In this document: positions 27,394 through 37,780 of the stretch, in pieces
How the letters are laid out: each line of letters begins with the position of its first letter
How positions within the stretch are numbered: the stretch's first letter is position 1
Source: CALKGK01 sp964649515
Lineage (GTDB): Bacteria > Bacteroidota > Bacteroidia > Flavobacteriales_D > Sanyastnellaceae
Direction of reading: 5' to 3'
DNA: 64,000 nucleotides
Assembly (NCBI GenBank): GCA_964649515.1
Contig: CAZYPV010000006.1
Coordinates: forward strand, 7,983 to 71,982
Made by a program: the position numbers and the translations under genes
Notes under the pieces: generated by a model
What the model saw: only the letters and a program-made list of their open reading frames with translations
The model's database searches: none
What the model was told of the DNA's origin: nothing

Positions 27394-27401
27394 CAAAGCT
27401 A
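27394..27401 (-). promoter_or_regulatory. -7 element (TAGCTTTG) ahead of the lamin-tail gene
   Basis: Read leftward, TAGCTTTG matches TAnnTTTG. It lies 17 bases before the ATG at 27376, which leaves a short leader. No clear -33 TTG is at the usual distance. Confidence 0.5.
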
Positions 27402-27480
27402 AGAACCTCGCTTAATTGAGGTGTGATTGAAGGAGGAAATTTAACCATTCGCTAACAGTAAAGGGAGTATTCCTAAGGGA

Positions 27481-27513
27481 TTGCAGACGTGTGAAATGTG
27501 TTTTGTATCTTAG
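27481..27513 (+). promoter_or_regulatory. Possible promoter of the giant adhesin gene
   Basis: TTG (27481-27483), a 22-base spacer, then TATCTTAG (27506-27513), one base away from TAnnTTTG. It would give a leader of about 85 bases to the TTG start at 27606. The rest of the 229-base gap shows nothing else clear. Confidence 0.35.
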
Positions 27514-27605
27514 CCACAACTGAAATCCTATTGACGAAAGCAAGGTGCGCCTTGTAAAATGAGATGCCTTAATTAAAGAGATTACTTAAATAACCGAACT
27601 GAATT

Positions 27606-30600
27606 TTGAAGAGGATTACAGCCGCAATATGTTTTCTGATCTTGTTCTTGTTTGCCTTGGAATCACAAGCAAACCACGTACTTGGAGGAAACATTTCATA
27701 TGATTGCTTAGGGGGGAATAATTACGGAGTAACCATGACGATGTACAAAGATTGTTTTGGTGCTACATCGGCTCCCCCAAGTGAGACCCTTTTCTTCTTG
27801 CCCAGCAATTGCACAGGGGTGCTTCCATTTTCTGTGTCTGCTGACTTGATTTCAACAACAGAAATTTCAGATTTATGTCCGACAGAGCTGGCCAACAGCA
27901 GTTGTGTGGGTGGTTTAAATCCGGGAGCTCAAGCCCTAGAATATTACATTGAGGTGAATCTCGACCCGGCATGCGATTGGACTGCACGTTGGTCTGATGG
28001 GGATTGGAATTACTTCATCAACATGGATTTCTCCAATTTGCCAACGGCCTATTTTGAAACCACCATAGCTCCTAACCCTGGATGTGTGCCAGGTATTGGA
28101 TTTGACGGCATCAGTGTGGATCCATTAACACAGGTGCCTTACGTTTGCGCAGGAGACCCCGTTTCTCATACCATTTCGGTAAGCAATCCTAACGGATACT
28201 TTTTGGTGTATGACTTTGCTTGTCCGCTCATTGCTGCCGGAGTTGATGCTCCCACATTCTCTCCTTGTGATGAACCTGTTCCCGGCGCAGCAATTGATCA
28301 AGGCACAGGAACAATCACTTTCACCGCTCCCAATGTTTTAGGTAATTATATATTCGGTATTCAGATTGAAGTGTTGGATATCAATGGTGATTTTATAGGT
28401 GTCATCTATGAAAACATGGCTTTCACCGTGCGTTTATGTGATACTACACCTTCCGTGTTCGATACCCCCGAAATACAAAGCACTGGCGGCGGAACGGTAG
28501 CAATTGATGCCACAAGCGCAGAGGTGTGCGTGGGCGATAGTTTGATCTTCACAGTGCAAGCGAGCAGTACAAATCAATTCCGAAACATTGTACTTTCTTC
28601 TGACTTCTCAACGGTGTTTCCCGGAGGTGTTTTTGAACAAGATGGGGATAATCCAGCGATTGGTGAGTTCCGCGTTTTGACGGACGAAAGCATGCTCGGC
28701 ACAAATACCGTTAATGTTGAACTGGAAGATGACAACTGCCCAACACCTACGGTCGAAAATATTTTTCTCGATCTCACCGTCAACCCGAGCTTGAGTGTAA
28801 ACCTTACCGACACCCTGGTTTGTTTGGGAGAGTCGGTAACCTTGGAGGCATTTGGAGATACCCAATATCAGTGGGAAGTGATCGGTGGAACGGCTACCGG
28901 ACTTTCAGGCAATGGAGGTGTTCAAACCATTACCGCCACCGAGGATTGCCTGATTGAAGTCACAGCACTCAACGCCCCCAATGCTTGCAACCAAAGCGAG
29001 ATCATTTCCATTGGGGTTGCACTTTCTTCGTTCACCACGATTGTGACGGATGAATCCTGCGCTGGGAACGATGGCGCCATCACCCTCGACGTGGTGGGAG
29101 GCAGCGGGAATTTTGGTTACAATTGGCCCGGAATCCCCACCAATGATCAAAACCCAACAGCGCTCGTTGGAGGAACTTATGATCTTACTGTTACCGACCT
29201 TGACCTACTTGCTTGTTCAAGAGACACCAGCATTGTTGTTGGATCAACTCCTCCTCCAACAGGATCCATTTCGGGAGATGTTGTGATTTGTGAAGGAGAA
29301 TCGGCAGACATCACCTTTGCACTCACAGGAACAGGACCCTTCACCATTGCCCTCCGAAATGAAGAAACCGGCGCGCTTGAAGCAGTTCCTCTTTTGAATG
29401 ATGGCGATACCTTTTCTGTTTCACCACTTGTCAATACCACTTATACCTTGGAGTCGGTAACTGACGCCAATGTGCCTGCTTGCACCTATACCATTGAAAG
29501 TGAAGTAAGCATTACCGTTCGTCCTCCTGTGACCGCAAGCTTTCTGAATGCAAGCAACATCTGCGCGGGAGATAACCTCGATTTGGAATTGGACATCAAC
29601 CAAGCCGGAACCTTCGATATAACATACAATGATGGTGTCAACCCCGATGTTACCGCCGCGTTTTCTGACGGCGACCTTCTCAATGTAGCGCCTGGTGTAA
29701 GTACGACTTACACCATCAGTTCTGTGGCCTATCAGGACGCTCCGAATTGTGCCAACACCATACCCAACGCAGTAACCGTGAATGTGGATCCACTTCCAAC
29801 AGCAGACCTCACGGCTTTGGATGGAAGTTCAAACGTGATCATCTGTGAAGACGATGTTGTGGTGCTGCACCTTTCTTTGACCGGAACAGGACCCTGGGAA
29901 ATTGATCACAACTTTCCTGGTCAGACCAGCCCTTTGGCAGTGGCCTTTAATGAATTTGATTGGAGCTTAGGCCAAGTGAATGCTACCACTGCTGTTGAGA
30001 TTAGTGGAGTGACCGACTTGGGAACGAATTGTTCAAGTGCGGCATTTAGCGATATTGTCGACATTCAAGTGAACCCATTACCGGATTTTGGTCAAATTGC
30101 CGGGCCAAGCGAGGTCTGTGAAGGGAGTCTTCCCGAAGTTGTTTTTAACGGAGATCCTGGCAACCCCATTGCAGTAGAAATTGCTTGGAGCACCACGGCT
30201 GAAGTTCTTTCCGGAACCGAAATCTTGAGCGATGGAGATACCTTCTCACCGGCCATCACCACCAGTGGGGATCTTTGTTTGGAAACCGTGAGCATCGACT
30301 ACGCACCAAATCCTTCATGTACCAGTACCATTAACCAATGCATTTCCATCCAAGTGAATCAGGCACCAGAGGCTACTGTGGTGGATACCATTTGTACTAG
30401 TCTGGGCGATGCATATCAGCTCGTATTTACGATCGAAAATGGAGATGCCACGAGCTATGTAGTTGATCTCCCAGGAAGCATTACCGACAACGCTGGAACA
30501 TGGGAATATGTGAGTGATGCCAATGACCCTGCTGTGAGCACTACTTGGGTTTTGAACGATGCCAACAATTGTGACCCGCAGAGCATCACCATTGACCCTT

Positions 30601-33600
30601 TTGTATGTCCTATCCTCACTTTTGCCGGAACCATGGACACCGACGAGCTCCAATTGTGTGAAGACGATGTTCTGGAGCCCACCTTCAATAACGACGCTGT
30701 GCTGGACGACGATGATGTGCAGAATTTTGTGATTCACAGCAGTCCAAACACTACACTTGGGATCGTTTATTATGTGAGCGATACTCCAACATGGGATCTT
30801 GCCAATGATTTGGATTTCGTTGGGACCTTGAATTACGGCCAGACCTACTATGTGTCTTCAGTGGTTGGAGATAACGATGGGGCAGGAAACGTTGATTTCT
30901 TTGGAGGAGGCGTTTCGGTGTCCGAAGGAACGCCATTTACGGTATTCGAAAATCCGAGCGTTACGGTTTCTGGTGGAGGTAGCATTTGCCAAGGTGAAAC
31001 GGTGGATGTCATTTTTGATTTGGATGGAACACCACCATTCAGCCTCTTGTATCAAATTGATGGCTCACCAGGAACAGGATTCCCTTTAAATGCAATCAAC
31101 AACCAATTTGTACTCAACACGGGAACTGCCGGAAACTACACCCCATTCGGAATTACTTCTGGAGTTTGCTCAGGGACTTTGAATGGTAGTGCGCTTGTTG
31201 AAGTGAATGACCTGCCAACTGCAACATTGAGTGGAGCTGGAGCTTACTGCGCTGGAGAGTCCATCGATCTTGACTTGAACCTCACCGGTGCTGCTGATTG
31301 GAACGTGATCATTTCTTACGATGATGGCTCAGGAAATTTAGTAGATGAAGTGGTCAATATTCCAGCTTCCCCCGGAATTTTCACCGCCAATGCACCGGGA
31401 GATTATTTCATCAACGAGGTGAGCGACGCCAACGGCTGTTCCAACGATACCGACGGCGCTTTGGTGGCGGTAAGCGAAAACCCGCTTCCAAGTGCTTCAT
31501 GGAATTTCACCGATTCAACGATTTGCGCCGGAGCAACGGTGGTGCTCGAAGCCACTTTAACAGGAACCGCTCCTTTCACCGTGGATTATCTCCTCGATGG
31601 TGCGCCATTTTCTGAGGCGAGCCCAAGCGATGTGTGGACTTTCACAAGTAATCAAGCCGTAGTGCTTGAAATTGTCGCGTTGACGGATGGTAATTCGTGT
31701 ACTGCAGTATTGAGTGAAACGTCAACGGTGCTCGAAACTCCACTGCCCACTGCTGATGCTGGTGCTGACTTCGAAATCTGTTCAGGGGAAACCGCCGTCA
31801 TTGGAACGGCAGCCATCGCAGGATATGGATATACATGGTCTCCCAACGATGATCTTGACGATGCAAATCTGGCACAACCCAACTATACCCCAATAAATTT
31901 AACTGGGGCAGATCTTATTCAAACCTTGAGCGTTGAGGTTCAGGAAGGATTCTGCTCTGCAAGTGATGAGGTAGAGGTCACCATTCACCCACAACCGAAT
32001 GCCGATGCCGGACCAGATCAATTGATTTGTTATGGAGAAACGACCACACTTCAAGCAAGCGGTGGGGTGAGTTACGCATGGTTGCCAAATCCGTGGATCA
32101 CACCGGGAGATGAAACCTTACAAAACCCAAGCATTACACCTTTAAACGATGCTGAATTTGTCTTGACGGTGACCGACGCCTTTGCTTGTCAGGCCAACGA
32201 TACGATCATGGTTTTTGTTCCTGAAGAGCTAACCGTGGTTGAAACGGCAACAGATGAAGTGTGCTTCGGTGTTTGCGATGGAGAAATTTCACTCACGCCT
32301 TCTGGCGGATGGGGAACAGTCACTGTCGATTGGAATGAGGCAGTAAATGATGAATTGAACATCACCAGTTTGTGCGGGGGCGATTACAATTATACCCTCA
32401 TCGATAGCCTCAATTGCACGCTAAGCGGTGTAATTACCATCAACGAGCTTCCCGACTATTTTATTGATGAGGTGAACATCACTCCACCAACTTGTTTTGG
32501 TGAAGAAACGGGAGTAATAGAAGTGATTGCCGGCACTGCTGTGGAATACAACCTTGTTGATCCCGCAGCAACCAACGCATCGGGTGTTTTTGCCGGACTA
32601 GGTGCCGGTTCCTATGATTTGACGGTGATCGATGCCAATGGGTGTGTAGCCGATACGAGCGTGACCTTCTCTGAGCTGAGTGCGGCCATGTCGATCTCGG
32701 TGCCAAACGATGAGCTCATCATTTGTATAGATCAAGATGCTGCCTTTTCTGCCAATGCACAGGGTGGAGATGGAAATCTAACGTACTACTGGAACAACGG
32801 TCTTCCCCCCGGAGGTTTTGAGTCCAATGACAATCCTTTTGTGACACAACTTCAAAACGAAGAAACCTATTACGTTTATGCACTCGACGGTTTTTCTTGC
32901 AGCACAGATACCTTGAGCATTGACGCTGTCTTCTTGTCGCCCATTACGGTGGACGCTGGACCAAATCCTGTTGTGGAAATTTGCCAAGGGGAATGTGTTG
33001 ATTTAACGTCGCTTGCAACTGGAGGAAACGGAGTGCTGAGCTCACTTTGGGTTGCTGAGGATGGAAGTCCGGCAGATACCATTGCCTTTACCCCAAACAC
33101 AACAGTTTGCCCTGATCTCACAACGGAATACACTGTTTTGGTGAATGATGGGTGCAGCGCACAAGCGAGTGCGAGCGTGCTGGTTACGGTGTATCTCACT
33201 CCTGAGGTCTCTTTCGTGTCAGACATTTATTCGGGATGTTACCCAGTAACGGTGACCCTCTCCAATACTACCGATCCAAACTTAACGGAGAATTGTGTTT
33301 GGGATTTTCAAGATGGAAACCTCCAGCCCATTTGTGGTGATATCGAATACACTTTTGCAGACCCAGGAACCTACACTCCTTCCTTAACTGTAACGTCAGC
33401 AAATGGCTGTACCTCAAGTGCAGAAATCGACCTGCCAATTGAGGTTTACGATTATCCTGTGGCCGATTTCACGTGGACCCCTGACCCTGTAACTACCCTC
33501 GAAAATGAGGTGCAACTTCTGAATACGAGTCAAGGTGCTACCTTGTTTGAGTGGACCATCGGAAGCGGGCAGGTGAGCATTGACGATAATCCTTCATTTG

Positions 33601-33992
33601 TCTTGAACCCCGATGATTTTGCAAGTGAAGAGGTGTGCTTGTATGCAGAGAGTCCGTTTGGCTGTAGCAATGAAATTTGCCAAGTGATTTCCCTACAATC
33701 ACAGCTTTTGGTGTACGTCCCGAATGCCTTTACGCCAGATGGAGACGGGGTGAATGAGGTGTTCATACCGGTGATATCAGGCGTTTTCCCCGACCAATAC
33801 CTCTTCCGAATTTGGGATCGATGGGGGAATGTGGTTTTTCAAACCGAAGACATGAATGAAGCATGGACTGGAAATGTTGAACGCGGCGAGTATTACGCTC
33901 AAAATGAGGTTTACCATTGGGAAATTCAGGTGATATCCATCGAAACAGGCGAGGAGATTACTCAGGTGGGGTCAGTTACGGTACTCAGATAA
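27606..33992 (+). CDS. Giant repetitive surface adhesin with gliding-motility C-terminal domain
   Basis: A 2128-residue secreted protein starting at TTG (27606) with signal peptide (ending ALESQA). The N-terminal module (NHVLGGNISYDCLGGNNYGV, about 22-280) is common to gliding_CTERM proteins. There follow many Ig-like units of about 85-100 residues that begin with a Cys-Gly/Asp-Glu signature, for example ICEGESADITFALTGTGPF (560), ICEDDVVVLHLSLTGTGPW (746), SICQGETVDVIFDL (1127), AYCAGESIDLDLNLTG (1213) and TICAGATVVLEATLTG (1306). SprB-type repeats lie near 480, 1552 and 1629, and a PKD domain at about 1869-1949. The last 95 residues are the CHU-type C-terminal domain (VYVPNAFTPDGDGVNEVFIP, WDRWGNVVFQT), a T9SS export and anchoring signal. 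The role is inferred to be adhesion or gliding. A terminator follows. Confidence 0.93.
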   Translation: MKRITAAICFLILFLFALESQANHVLGGNISYDCLGGNNYGVTMTMYKDCFGATSAPPSETLFFLPSNCTGVLPFSVSADLISTTEISDLCPTELANSSCVGGLNPGAQALEYYIEVNLDPACDWTARWSDGDWNYFINMDFSNLPTAYFETTIAPNPGCVPGIGFDGISVDPLTQVPYVCAGDPVSHTISVSNPNGYFLVYDFACPLIAAGVDAPTFSPCDEPVPGAAIDQGTGTITFTAPNVLGNYIFGIQIEVLDINGDFIGVIYENMAFTVRLCDTTPSVFDTPEIQSTGGGTVAIDATSAEVCVGDSLIFTVQASSTNQFRNIVLSSDFSTVFPGGVFEQDGDNPAIGEFRVLTDESMLGTNTVNVELEDDNCPTPTVENIFLDLTVNPSLSVNLTDTLVCLGESVTLEAFGDTQYQWEVIGGTATGLSGNGGVQTITATEDCLIEVTALNAPNACNQSEIISIGVALSSFTTIVTDESCAGNDGAITLDVVGGSGNFGYNWPGIPTNDQNPTALVGGTYDLTVTDLDLLACSRDTSIVVGSTPPPTGSISGDVVICEGESADITFALTGTGPFTIALRNEETGALEAVPLLNDGDTFSVSPLVNTTYTLESVTDANVPACTYTIESEVSITVRPPVTASFLNASNICAGDNLDLELDINQAGTFDITYNDGVNPDVTAAFSDGDLLNVAPGVSTTYTISSVAYQDAPNCANTIPNAVTVNVDPLPTADLTALDGSSNVIICEDDVVVLHLSLTGTGPWEIDHNFPGQTSPLAVAFNEFDWSLGQVNATTAVEISGVTDLGTNCSSAAFSDIVDIQVNPLPDFGQIAGPSEVCEGSLPEVVFNGDPGNPIAVEIAWSTTAEVLSGTEILSDGDTFSPAITTSGDLCLETVSIDYAPNPSCTSTINQCISIQVNQAPEATVVDTICTSLGDAYQLVFTIENGDATSYVVDLPGSITDNAGTWEYVSDANDPAVSTTWVLNDANNCDPQSITIDPFVCPILTFAGTMDTDELQLCEDDVLEPTFNNDAVLDDDDVQNFVIHSSPNTTLGIVYYVSDTPTWDLANDLDFVGTLNYGQTYYVSSVVGDNDGAGNVDFFGGGVSVSEGTPFTVFENPSVTVSGGGSICQGETVDVIFDLDGTPPFSLLYQIDGSPGTGFPLNAINNQFVLNTGTAGNYTPFGITSGVCSGTLNGSALVEVNDLPTATLSGAGAYCAGESIDLDLNLTGAADWNVIISYDDGSGNLVDEVVNIPASPGIFTANAPGDYFINEVSDANGCSNDTDGALVAVSENPLPSASWNFTDSTICAGATVVLEATLTGTAPFTVDYLLDGAPFSEASPSDVWTFTSNQAVVLEIVALTDGNSCTAVLSETSTVLETPLPTADAGADFEICSGETAVIGTAAIAGYGYTWSPNDDLDDANLAQPNYTPINLTGADLIQTLSVEVQEGFCSASDEVEVTIHPQPNADAGPDQLICYGETTTLQASGGVSYAWLPNPWITPGDETLQNPSITPLNDAEFVLTVTDAFACQANDTIMVFVPEELTVVETATDEVCFGVCDGEISLTPSGGWGTVTVDWNEAVNDELNITSLCGGDYNYTLIDSLNCTLSGVITINELPDYFIDEVNITPPTCFGEETGVIEVIAGTAVEYNLVDPAATNASGVFAGLGAGSYDLTVIDANGCVADTSVTFSELSAAMSISVPNDELIICIDQDAAFSANAQGGDGNLTYYWNNGLPPGGFESNDNPFVTQLQNEETYYVYALDGFSCSTDTLSIDAVFLSPITVDAGPNPVVEICQGECVDLTSLATGGNGVLSSLWVAEDGSPADTIAFTPNTTVCPDLTTEYTVLVNDGCSAQASASVLVTVYLTPEVSFVSDIYSGCYPVTVTLSNTTDPNLTENCVWDFQDGNLQPICGDIEYTFADPGTYTPSLTVTSANGCTSSAEIDLPIEVYDYPVADFTWTPDPVTTLENEVQLLNTSQGATLFEWTIGSGQVSIDDNPSFVLNPDDFASEEVCLYAESPFGCSNEICQVISLQSQLLVYVPNAFTPDGDGVNEVFIPVISGVFPDQYLFRIWDRWGNVVFQTEDMNEAWTGNVERGEYYAQNEVYHWEIQVISIETGEEITQVGSVTVLR

Positions 33993-34046
33993 GATGCTAT
34001 TTGACCAATTTTAAGTCAAGGAGAATTGGCTAATTCAAACAAATTG

Positions 34047-34084
34047 CGGGAATGTCGATCTACTCGATGTTCCCGTTTCTTTTT
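34047..34084 (+). terminator. Intrinsic terminator after the adhesin gene
   Basis: CGGGAA..TCGA (34047-34058) pairs with TCGA..TTCCCG (34064-34075) with two central mismatches, followed by TTTCTTTTT. It lies 55 bases after the adhesin stop codon, and its T-run reaches the stop codon of the convergent gene (34084). Confidence 0.75.
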
Positions 34085-35454
34085 CACCCCCTTACCAAAC
34101 AATAGCGTCCTTGGTGCAAGCTGCCATCAACAAAAACCTTAATGTAGTAGATACCTTCCGCTTCTTCGCGAAGATCAATATCAATGTGCTTGCTCTGTAG
34201 AATGGGTCCGCCAGATGAACGAACTACTCGTCCGCGAGCATCAATCACCTCAAAACGGGCCTCTTGAAAATCAAATTCAGCCAAGCTCACCACTACATTA
34301 CCGTTTCCAGGATTCCCAGCAATGTTGATTTGGGCCGCTCGAGGATAAAAGTAGTCTTCTTCAAGTTGAAAAACATACAAGCCCGTTTGTCGGTCTGAAA
34401 TCAGGATCTTGCCCGATGGAAGCAAGGCATGAATGCCCCAAGCACCTCTACCAGAAACATGCTCTTCCCGAAAGGTGTCATACCAAGCCACCCGCTGAAC
34501 ATCTGAAGGATCGCTGATGTCGTAAATTTCAAGACCATCAAAGTAATGCGAAACGTAGGCCAAATGGCCTTTGATCATGACGTTGTGCACCATGGTTTGA
34601 GGATCGCTGTAGCTCCAAAATAGGTCTGTAATTTGAATGTCCGAAAAATCTGAAACATCACACATCTTCATCCTCATGCCCGGGGTTTCATCGGTGAAGA
34701 TATAATGATTGCCGTCTTCACTCAACCACCCGGAATGGTTGTAGCCCTTCTCAGGATAGTCTTCCAAAGAACCCAGCGCTTGAGGGTTCATGGGGTCGCT
34801 AAAGTCAAAAATATAAAAGCCTTGCTGTGCAGCATGAAGGTAAGCAGTATCGTTTTGAACGTAGCAATCGTGCACGTAGTTCAGCACATCAAAATGAGCG
34901 AGTAGGGTGGGTTGAGCAGGGTTGGTTCCAACATCCATAACGCTCATTGCGTGTCCGGAAGAACCACTCACATACAGCTTGCCCGTAGCTTGATCGCAGT
35001 ACAAGTTATGCGCTGTGGTGAAGTAATGGTTTTCATTTTCCACCAACTCAACGCTGTGAGGCAAATTGCGGCAATCGATGACTTGAAGCCAACTCGGTTC
35101 TTGGTCACAAACACTGTAAAGGAACCCTTCATGAAAGTCGAAATCGCGATGAACAATCCAGTTTCCACTCGCTCCCCCTTGAATGTAGCCCACTTCCTCA
35201 TTGGCATTGTTTGCTTTCAAATGAATGATGTGGGTGCCAATGGTGCTGCCAATAACGGCATATTCCTCGCCCATCCATTCAAAGGCCCAAACATCATTGT
35301 ACTTTGCCATACTTCCATTCAGCACTGGGGTTTCACTATCCCAAACAGACAGTAGACGCACGCCTTTAGAAAACTGAGCAGTGCTCACTTGGGCGGTGCA
35401 AAGCAAGCTTGAAGTTGCAAGGAAGATGAAGTACAATCCATAAGGGAATTTCAT
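34084..35454 (-). CDS. Choice-of-anchor-B / LVIVD-repeat T9SS protein
   Basis: A secreted protein of about 456 residues. The ATG at 35454 is preferred over 35481 because it gives a clean signal peptide (MKFPYGLYFIFLATSSLLCTAQ). The body consists of LVIVD-type beta-propeller blades (VSVMDVGTNPAQPTLLAHFD, FYIFDFSDPMNPQALGSLE, LEIYDISDPSDVQRVAWYD) as in the choice-of-anchor-B family. The C-terminal 75 residues form a T9SS sorting domain (GNGNVVVSLAEFDFQEARFE, IDARGRVVRSSGG, GIYYIKVFVDG). No enzyme motif is visible, and a binding or scaffold role on the cell surface is inferred. It is convergent with the giant adhesin gene. Confidence 0.88.
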   Translation of the reverse strand: MKFPYGLYFIFLATSSLLCTAQVSTAQFSKGVRLLSVWDSETPVLNGSMAKYNDVWAFEWMGEEYAVIGSTIGTHIIHLKANNANEEVGYIQGGASGNWIVHRDFDFHEGFLYSVCDQEPSWLQVIDCRNLPHSVELVENENHYFTTAHNLYCDQATGKLYVSGSSGHAMSVMDVGTNPAQPTLLAHFDVLNYVHDCYVQNDTAYLHAAQQGFYIFDFSDPMNPQALGSLEDYPEKGYNHSGWLSEDGNHYIFTDETPGMRMKMCDVSDFSDIQITDLFWSYSDPQTMVHNVMIKGHLAYVSHYFDGLEIYDISDPSDVQRVAWYDTFREEHVSGRGAWGIHALLPSGKILISDRQTGLYVFQLEEDYFYPRAAQINIAGNPGNGNVVVSLAEFDFQEARFEVIDARGRVVRSSGGPILQSKHIDIDLREEAEGIYYIKVFVDGSLHQGRYCLVRG

Positions 35455-35670
35455 GTGGACAAGATAAGAAGGACATTTCATTCGTGTTTCATCTTAAACA
35501 TCAATCCACCCGCATTGTTTCAATTCTAAGCCCTTCAAAAATGAGCTCTGAGGCGCAAGAATGGTGCAGTGAAAAGGGTGAACGTGAAGTCCATAGCTTC
35601 CCACGATTTAGGGTAGTTTGAGATGAAATTGTAACAATTGTGAGCTATTTTCACGGCTCGAAGAACCTGA

Positions 35671-37755
35671 ATGATAAAGATGAGAAGAATCCTGACTTTG
35701 GTGGTGGCCCTATTCACCCTAACGAATATTCAAGCGCAAGAGGTGAAGTTTTGCGGACAAACCGAACAAACCGAAAAGCTGTTCAAGCACTTTCCAGACT
35801 TGCGAAGAGACGCTGAGGATGCCCATCAACGCCTGGAAGAAGAAACACGTGCTTTCGCTGAAGAGAGAGGTGGTGGAGACGATTTGCTCATCATTCCCAT
35901 TGTATTTCACATTATCCATGAAGGAGGTATCGAGAACATTTCTGATGAACAAGTCTATGATTGTTTGCGCATTTTGAATCGAGATTTCAGAAAGCAAAAC
36001 CCCGATACCTTGCAAGTGGTGGATGAGTTTGTGGATCTGATTTCAGACATCAACATTGAATTTAGATTGGCGCAACGCGATCCGGAAGGGAATTGCACGA
36101 AAGGGATTAATCGCATTTTCTCCCCACTCACGAATGAGGGAGGATCTCAAATGAAAGACCTCATTTTTTGGCCGAGAGACATGTACATGAATGTTTGGGT
36201 GTGTAAAGATGCTGGTGGGGCTGCTGGTTATACTTATCTCCCAGGATCGGTGAACAACGGCTGGTTACAAGATCAAGACGGTATCGTGCTCTTGCACAAC
36301 TATACCGGTTCCATCGGTACAAGCTCGGTTACCCGTTCAAGAACATTGACCCATGAGGTTGGTCACTGGTTGAATTTGCGCCACCCCTGGGGAGGAACCA
36401 ATGAGCCAGCGGTTGAAAGCAATTGTTTTGATGACGATGGCGTGGATGATACACCACTGACCATTGGTTGGACCTCGTGCAATTTGGACGGAGAATCATG
36501 CGGATCCTTGGACAACGTTCAGAATTATATGGACTACTCCTACTGTTCTAGAATGTTTACGCAAGGTCAACGCACCCGAATGAGGGCCGCTGCTTTCAGT
36601 GGTGTTGCAGACCGAAACGAACTGTGGACCACCCAAAACTTGATTGATACAGGAGTGTTTGACGAAGAGCCGGTACTTTGTGCGGCAGATTTTGATGTGA
36701 GCCGACGCGTTGTATGCGTAGGAGAAGAAGTTCAGTTTATTGATCAATCGTTCAATGGGAACAACTCTTGGACGTGGGACTTGGGAGATGGGACCACCAT
36801 CATCGGTCAGGATGTAGAAGTGCACCAAAATCCCGTTCACGTATTTACTGAACCGGGCTTGTATACCATCACTTTGAACACGGGTAACGGACAGGAAACA
36901 GTGGAAGAAACCAAGGAAGAGTTCTTGCTGGTTCTGGATCAAGCAGAACAAGGATTCCCCTTTGTGGAAGGTTTTGAGAATGGATTGGGGACAGACCTTT
37001 ACTTCGTGAATAACCCAGCCGACGACATGGCTTTTGAGGTGAGCACCCTAGCCGCACAAACCGGATCGAGATCGCTGCGTTTGGAAAACCGAAACAACAA
37101 CATCGAGTTCAACATCGATGAGCTCCTTACACGCACTTTTAACGGGACCGAAGCTTCAGTAGTTGCTTTGCAATATTCATGGGCTTATGCAAGCAAATTC
37201 AATGAAACGGATGATCGTTTCCGAATTTACTTTTCATCGGATTGCGGTCAAACGTGGACCTTGAGAAAACAACACCGCGGTTTTAGTGATCTGCCAACAA
37301 CGAGTCCTACCAACGGAAATTTTGTGCCCGATGCGGATGAATGGGCTACAAATACCATCTTCTTTGATGACTTGGAAGACCTTACCGACAACCTTCGTTT
37401 TAAATTCTATTTTGAAGGTAGGGGTGGAAATAATTTCTATTTGGACGACATCAACATTTACGTGAACACTGTTGACGTGAACGACATTCAATCCTTGGAA
37501 AACAGCATGGTTTTGTTCCCCAACCCGTCTGAGGGCAGAACGAGCTTGAAATTTGAAAACCAAAGTGCAGTAGATGAAGCAGTGATTTACCTCACGGACG
37601 CCACAGGAAGAGTGGTAACACAGATTTATAATAATGCTTTGCCAGTGGGATCTCATCAGTGGGATTTGGACGGCAGTGCGCTTTCATCTGGACTCTACTT
37701 TGTGGTGATGGAGCTGGATGGGAAACGCGTGAGCAAGCGCTTGATTTTGGAATAG
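35671..37755 (+). CDS. M43-family (pappalysin-like) zinc metalloprotease, T9SS cargo
   Basis: A secreted protease of 694 residues. A second ATG at 35680 gives the neater signal peptide (MRRILTLVVALFTLTNIQAQ), so either start is possible. The catalytic motif HEVGHWLNLRH begins at residue 228 (His228, Glu229, His232, His238), followed by a Met-turn segment NYMDYSYCSRMFT, as in M43 cytophagalysins. A PKD domain follows (GEEVQFIDQSFNGNNSWTWD to GLYTITLNTGNG, about 350-410), then a beta-sandwich region (WAYASKFNETDDRFRIYFSS) and a type A T9SS domain (MVLFPNPSEGRTSLKFE to VSKRLILE). It is probably an extracellular protein degrader. It is single-gene and ends in a strong terminator. Confidence 0.95.
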   Translation: MIKMRRILTLVVALFTLTNIQAQEVKFCGQTEQTEKLFKHFPDLRRDAEDAHQRLEEETRAFAEERGGGDDLLIIPIVFHIIHEGGIENISDEQVYDCLRILNRDFRKQNPDTLQVVDEFVDLISDINIEFRLAQRDPEGNCTKGINRIFSPLTNEGGSQMKDLIFWPRDMYMNVWVCKDAGGAAGYTYLPGSVNNGWLQDQDGIVLLHNYTGSIGTSSVTRSRTLTHEVGHWLNLRHPWGGTNEPAVESNCFDDDGVDDTPLTIGWTSCNLDGESCGSLDNVQNYMDYSYCSRMFTQGQRTRMRAAAFSGVADRNELWTTQNLIDTGVFDEEPVLCAADFDVSRRVVCVGEEVQFIDQSFNGNNSWTWDLGDGTTIIGQDVEVHQNPVHVFTEPGLYTITLNTGNGQETVEETKEEFLLVLDQAEQGFPFVEGFENGLGTDLYFVNNPADDMAFEVSTLAAQTGSRSLRLENRNNNIEFNIDELLTRTFNGTEASVVALQYSWAYASKFNETDDRFRIYFSSDCGQTWTLRKQHRGFSDLPTTSPTNGNFVPDADEWATNTIFFDDLEDLTDNLRFKFYFEGRGGNNFYLDDINIYVNTVDVNDIQSLENSMVLFPNPSEGRTSLKFENQSAVDEAVIYLTDATGRVVTQIYNNALPVGSHQWDLDGSALSSGLYFVVMELDGKRVSKRLILE

Positions 37756-37780
37756 ATCAGCATGAGAAAATATGGACAAC

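Noticed and set aside
34004..34036. Inverted CCAATT/AATTGG words after the adhesin gene
   Set aside because: Six-base AT-rich arms over a long loop with no T-run are likely chance. The true terminator is the hairpin at 34047-34084.
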